The position numbers and the translations under genes are program-made. A stretch of DNA of 64,000 nucleotides from Maricaulis sp963975345 (GTDB lineage: Bacteria; Pseudomonadota; Alphaproteobacteria; Caulobacterales; Maricaulaceae): contig NZ_CAXBGE010000004.1 in the NCBI RefSeq assembly GCF_963975345.1, positions 62,001 through 126,000 on the forward strand, given 5' to 3'. Shown one piece after another: positions 61,396-64,000 of the stretch. The notes under the pieces are model-generated. The model did not search any database, was not told the origin of the DNA, and worked only from the letters and a program-made list of their open reading frames with translations. Numbering within the stretch: position 1 is the first letter of the stretch; each line of letters opens with the position of its first letter.

Positions 61396-62703
61396 ATGCC
61401 GGATAATGTTGCGACAGCAGTGCCAGAGAGCCGCTTTTTTACCCAGTCGGTGGTTGATTCCGACCGCGAGGTCGCCCAGGCGATTCATGCGGAGATTTTG
61501 CGTCAGCAAAGCCAGATCGAGTTGATCGCTTCGGAAAACATTGTTTCGCGCGCCGTGCTGGAGGCGCAGGGTTCGCCGCTGACCAACAAATACGCCGAAG
61601 GATACCCGGGCAAACGCTATTATGGCGGCTGCGAACATGTCGATGTGGTCGAGACGCTGGCAATCGACCGCGCCAAGGAGTTGTTCAACGTCGAATACGC
61701 CAACGTTCAGCCGAACTCTGGCAGCCAGGCGAATCAGGGCGTTTTTCTGGCGCTGCTCCGGCCGGGTGACAAAATTTTGGGCCTGTCGCTCAGTGCTGGC
61801 GGGCATCTAACCCATGGTGCCAAACCGAACGTGTCCGGCAAATGGTTCGAGGCACACAGCTATGGTGTCCGCGAGAGTGATGCATTGATCGATTACGATG
61901 AGCTGCGCATCCAGGCCAATGCGCTGCGCCCGCAAATGATCATCGCGGGCGGTTCCGCCTATCCGCGCGAGATCGATTTCGCGCAATTCCGCAAGATTGC
62001 CGATGAAGTCGGGGCCTATCTGATGGTCGATATGGCGCACATTGCCGGCCTGGTCGCTGGTGGTGTGATTCCAAGCCCAACGCCGCACGCGCATGTCTGC
62101 ACGACGACGACCCACAAGACATTGCGCGGCCCGCGCGGTGGCATGATCGTCTCCAATGATCTCGAGCTCGGCAAGAAATTCAATTCGGCGATCTTCCCCG
62201 GCATGCAGGGAGGTCCCCTGATGCACGTCATCGCCGGCAAGGCCGTTGCCTTCGGCGAGGCCCTGCGGCCGGAATTCAAAACCTACGCCCGCAACGTGAT
62301 CACCAATTGCCAGGTAATGGCCAAAGCTGTCACCGAGGGGGGCTATGCCATCGTGTCTGGTGGCACCGACAGCCATCTCGCTCTGATCGATCTGCGGCCC
62401 AAGGGGCTCAAGGGTAATCTGGCCGAACAGGCGCTTGAGCGCGCCTACATGACCTGTAACAAGAATGGTGTGCCGTTCGATCCGGAGAAGCCAACCGTGA
62501 CATCCGGCTTACGGGTCGGCTCGCCAGCGGCGACGACGCGCGGCTTCGGTGAAGCCGAATTCCGTCAGGTCGGCGAGATGATCGTTCGCGTGCTCGACGC
62601 CTTGGTGGCCAGCCCTGAGGGCGATGCCGAGGTAGAGGGCCAGGTTCGCGAAGAAGTGAAAGCGCTCACTGCGCACTTCCCCATCTATCCCGAATTGGCC
62701 TAA
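61396..62703 (+). CDS. glyA: Serine hydroxymethyltransferase
   Basis: A 435-residue PLP enzyme that interconverts serine and glycine with tetrahydrofolate. The PLP lysine is in TTTTHKTLRGPRGGMI, the substrate block is ELIASENIVSRAVLEAQGS (partial), and YAEGYPGKRYYGGCEHVD and GGHLTHG are standard. AGGACAGG lies just before the ATG. With kbl/tdh (2-8 kb) it completes glycine supply from threonine or serine, and glycine feeds hemA. Confidence 0.97.
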   Translation: MPDNVATAVPESRFFTQSVVDSDREVAQAIHAEILRQQSQIELIASENIVSRAVLEAQGSPLTNKYAEGYPGKRYYGGCEHVDVVETLAIDRAKELFNVEYANVQPNSGSQANQGVFLALLRPGDKILGLSLSAGGHLTHGAKPNVSGKWFEAHSYGVRESDALIDYDELRIQANALRPQMIIAGGSAYPREIDFAQFRKIADEVGAYLMVDMAHIAGLVAGGVIPSPTPHAHVCTTTTHKTLRGPRGGMIVSNDLELGKKFNSAIFPGMQGGPLMHVIAGKAVAFGEALRPEFKTYARNVITNCQVMAKAVTEGGYAIVSGGTDSHLALIDLRPKGLKGNLAEQALERAYMTCNKNGVPFDPEKPTVTSGLRVGSPAATTRGFGEAEFRQVGEMIVRVLDALVASPEGDAEVEGQVREEVKALTAHFPIYPELA

Positions 62704-62712
62704 GATACCCGA

Positions 62713-63216
62713 ATGCGTTGTCCTTTTTGCGGTCACCTCGACACCCAAGTGAAGGATTCCCGTCCGGCTGAGGACGGGAATGCCATCAGGCGCCGCCGGC
62801 AATGCCCGGCATGCTCGGCCCGTTTCACCACGTTTGAACGCGTGCAATTGCGCGAGCTGACGGTGTTGAAGAAATCAGGACGGCGGGTTCAGTTCGACCG
62901 TGAGAAGCTCAATCGCTCGATCCATCTCGCGATGCAGAAACGCAATATTGAACCGGAGCGGATCGAGCAGATGATCTCCGGCATCGTGCGCCGTCTCGAA
63001 TCGACCGGTGAAAGCGATGTCACCTCGGGCCGGGTCGGCGAGATGGTGATGGAAGCGCTCAAAAACCTCGATGCCGTTGCCTATGTTCGCTACGCCTCGG
63101 TCTACAAGGATTTCCACAAGGTCCAAGATTTTCGCGAATTCATCACCGATGAAGATCTCGCCCCGGGCCATCCAGAGCCGGATGACGGCGACGCCCAGGG
63201 CGCCGAAGACGAATGA
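62713..63216 (+). CDS. nrdR: Transcriptional repressor NrdR
   Basis: A 167-residue repressor of ribonucleotide reductase genes. The N-terminal zinc ribbon is MRCPFCGHLDTQVKDSRPA with QCPACSARFTTFERVQ. An ATP-cone follows (VLKKSGRRVQFDREKLNRSI and DAVAYVRYASVYKDFHKV). It senses ATP/dATP balance. It stands between glyA and the rib genes, a conserved alphaproteobacterial order, and overlaps the start of the next gene by 4 bases. Confidence 0.96.
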   Translation: MRCPFCGHLDTQVKDSRPAEDGNAIRRRRQCPACSARFTTFERVQLRELTVLKKSGRRVQFDREKLNRSIHLAMQKRNIEPERIEQMISGIVRRLESTGESDVTSGRVGEMVMEALKNLDAVAYVRYASVYKDFHKVQDFREFITDEDLAPGHPEPDDGDAQGAEDE

Positions 63217-63791
63217 GCGCGGGCGGCCGAGCACGTGTCACCCTCAAACTCGCCACCTCCCTCGATGGCCGCATCGCCCTCGCCAACGGCGTATCACAAT
63301 GGATTACCGGGTTGGAAAGCCGCGCCGAGGTTCACCGCATGCGGGCGGCTCATAACGCGATCCTGACCGGGATCGGCACCATTCTCGCCGATGATCCGTG
63401 TATGACGGCGCGGCCGGATGGGGTTGCCGCTCCGCGCCAACCTGATGTTTTGATCATGGACAGCGCCGGGCGCACGCCTTCTGGCGCGGCGGTTTATGCC
63501 GAGCCCTTGCGCCGCGTGCGGATTTTTGCCGACCGGGACCTCAAGGCCGCGATGGCGGGCTATGCTCACGTCATGATCGAGGCGGGCAGCGCGATCGCGT
63601 CGGCGGCTCTTGCGGCCGATCTGGTGGACAGAATCGAGTGGTTTCGCGCCCCGGTCGTACTTGGCGGTGACGGATTGGCGGCGATTGCAGCGCTGGGCCT
63701 TGAGCGGTTGCAGCTGGCCCCCACATTCCAACGTGTGGGCCTGGTCGAGCGCGGGCGTGATCTGCATGAAAGCTATGAGCGGGTTCTTTAG
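63213..63791 (+). CDS. ribD: RibD reductase domain protein (deaminase domain absent)
   Basis: A 192-residue protein equivalent to the C-terminal reductase half of bifunctional RibD, which reduces the ribosylamino-pyrimidine intermediate of riboflavin with NADPH. The match begins at VTLKLATSLDGRIALANG and continues with SQWITGLESRAEVHRMRAAH and GIGTILADDPCMTAR. The usual N-terminal deaminase domain (about 145 residues with HxE and CxxC zinc ligands) is missing; only 10 residues precede the match and the gene starts inside nrdR. A separate deaminase must exist elsewhere if riboflavin is made. Confidence 0.82.
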   Translation: MSAGGRARVTLKLATSLDGRIALANGVSQWITGLESRAEVHRMRAAHNAILTGIGTILADDPCMTARPDGVAAPRQPDVLIMDSAGRTPSGAAVYAEPLRRVRIFADRDLKAAMAGYAHVMIEAGSAIASAALAADLVDRIEWFRAPVVLGGDGLAAIAALGLERLQLAPTFQRVGLVERGRDLHESYERVL

Positions 63792-64000
63792 ATGTTTACC
63801 GGAATTGTCACGGCCCTCGGGCATATCCGCGCAGTCAGCGGTGAGGGCGTCAAGCGCTACGAGATCGACAGTCCCTACCTACCTGCCGACTTGGAGCTGG
63901 GCGCCTCGATTGCCCATGCCGGTGCCTGTCTCACAATCGTCGAGAAAGGCCCGACTGCAGGCGGTGGCTGGTATGCCGTTGAGGTTTCGCCGGAAACCTT
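63792..64000 (+). CDS. ribE: Riboflavin synthase alpha chain (partial, cut by window end)
   Basis: The first 69 codons of riboflavin synthase, which dismutates two 6,7-dimethyl-8-ribityllumazine molecules. MFTGIVTALGHIRAV is the family N-terminus, and DLELGASIAHAGACLTIV is the first lumazine-binding repeat. It starts at the base after the ribD stop, so the two are co-translated. The rest of the gene lies beyond the window. Confidence 0.93.
   Translation, partial: MFTGIVTALGHIRAVSGEGVKRYEIDSPYLPADLELGASIAHAGACLTIVEKGPTAGGGWYAVEVSPET

Overview
The window is a high-GC, gene-dense bacterial chromosome segment. The gene content points to an alphaproteobacterium, most likely from the Caulobacterales/Maricaulales/Hyphomonadales neighbourhood. 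It has a C4-pathway 5-aminolevulinate synthase (hemA), a MucR-family regulator, a Mg-type HemB, and the alphaproteobacterial gene order slt-dapA-smpB-udg-NYN-folK-rpoZ-rel-pyrE-pdxJ-acpS-rnc-era-recO-parC. The taxon is inferred from this order and the protein families only. I saw no rRNA, tRNA, CRISPR array, insertion sequence or prophage.

Layout. 1-2.1 kb: a HigBA-type toxin-antitoxin pair with an operator between its promoter elements, then a secreted serine hydrolase. 2.1-12.7 kb: amino-acid and fatty-acid metabolism, with kbl and tdh (threonine to glycine) separated by an FAD oxidoreductase, a polysaccharide deacetylase and small genes; two tandem nitroreductase-fold proteins, the first looking like a true iodotyrosine-deiodinase homologue; an AlkK-like acyl-CoA synthetase; and a threonine dehydratase. 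12.7-28.8 kb: the conserved housekeeping block, interrupted by a hybrid histidine kinase, a GlxA-type regulator and a small probably frameshifted gene. 28.9-35.8 kb: parC, lemA and an M48 protease, flanked by two solitary, AT-richer genes that look acquired (a nuclease-like unknown and an AIPR/abortive-infection-family protein). 35.8-43.5 kb: transport (AI-2E family permease, a complete TRAP transporter, an SLC13-type permease) with the N-degron leucyltransferase bpt. A pair of inverted palindromic repeats lies at about 37.0-37.2 kb.

43.5-54.2 kb: orphan motB, a flavin reductase, a large penicillin-acylase-family enzyme, a beta-hydroxyacid dehydrogenase, several membrane proteins, a GNAT acetyltransferase, a Cys/Met-metabolism PLP enzyme and hemB. 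54.3-58.5 kb: a valine-degradation cluster (isobutyryl-CoA dehydrogenase, 3-hydroxyisobutyryl-CoA hydrolase, 3-hydroxyisobutyrate dehydrogenase) with two small unknown genes between its first two enzymes. 58.6-64 kb: a MarR regulator, hemA and a small follower gene, mucR, then glyA-nrdR-ribD(reductase only)-ribE, with ribE cut by the window end.

No obvious new multi-gene system stands out. The best leads are the iodotyrosine-deiodinase-like protein with its diverged tandem paralogue, a threonine dehydrogenase without its structural-zinc cysteines, the RibD lacking a deaminase domain, the two solitary candidate defence genes, and the two unknowns inside the valine operon.
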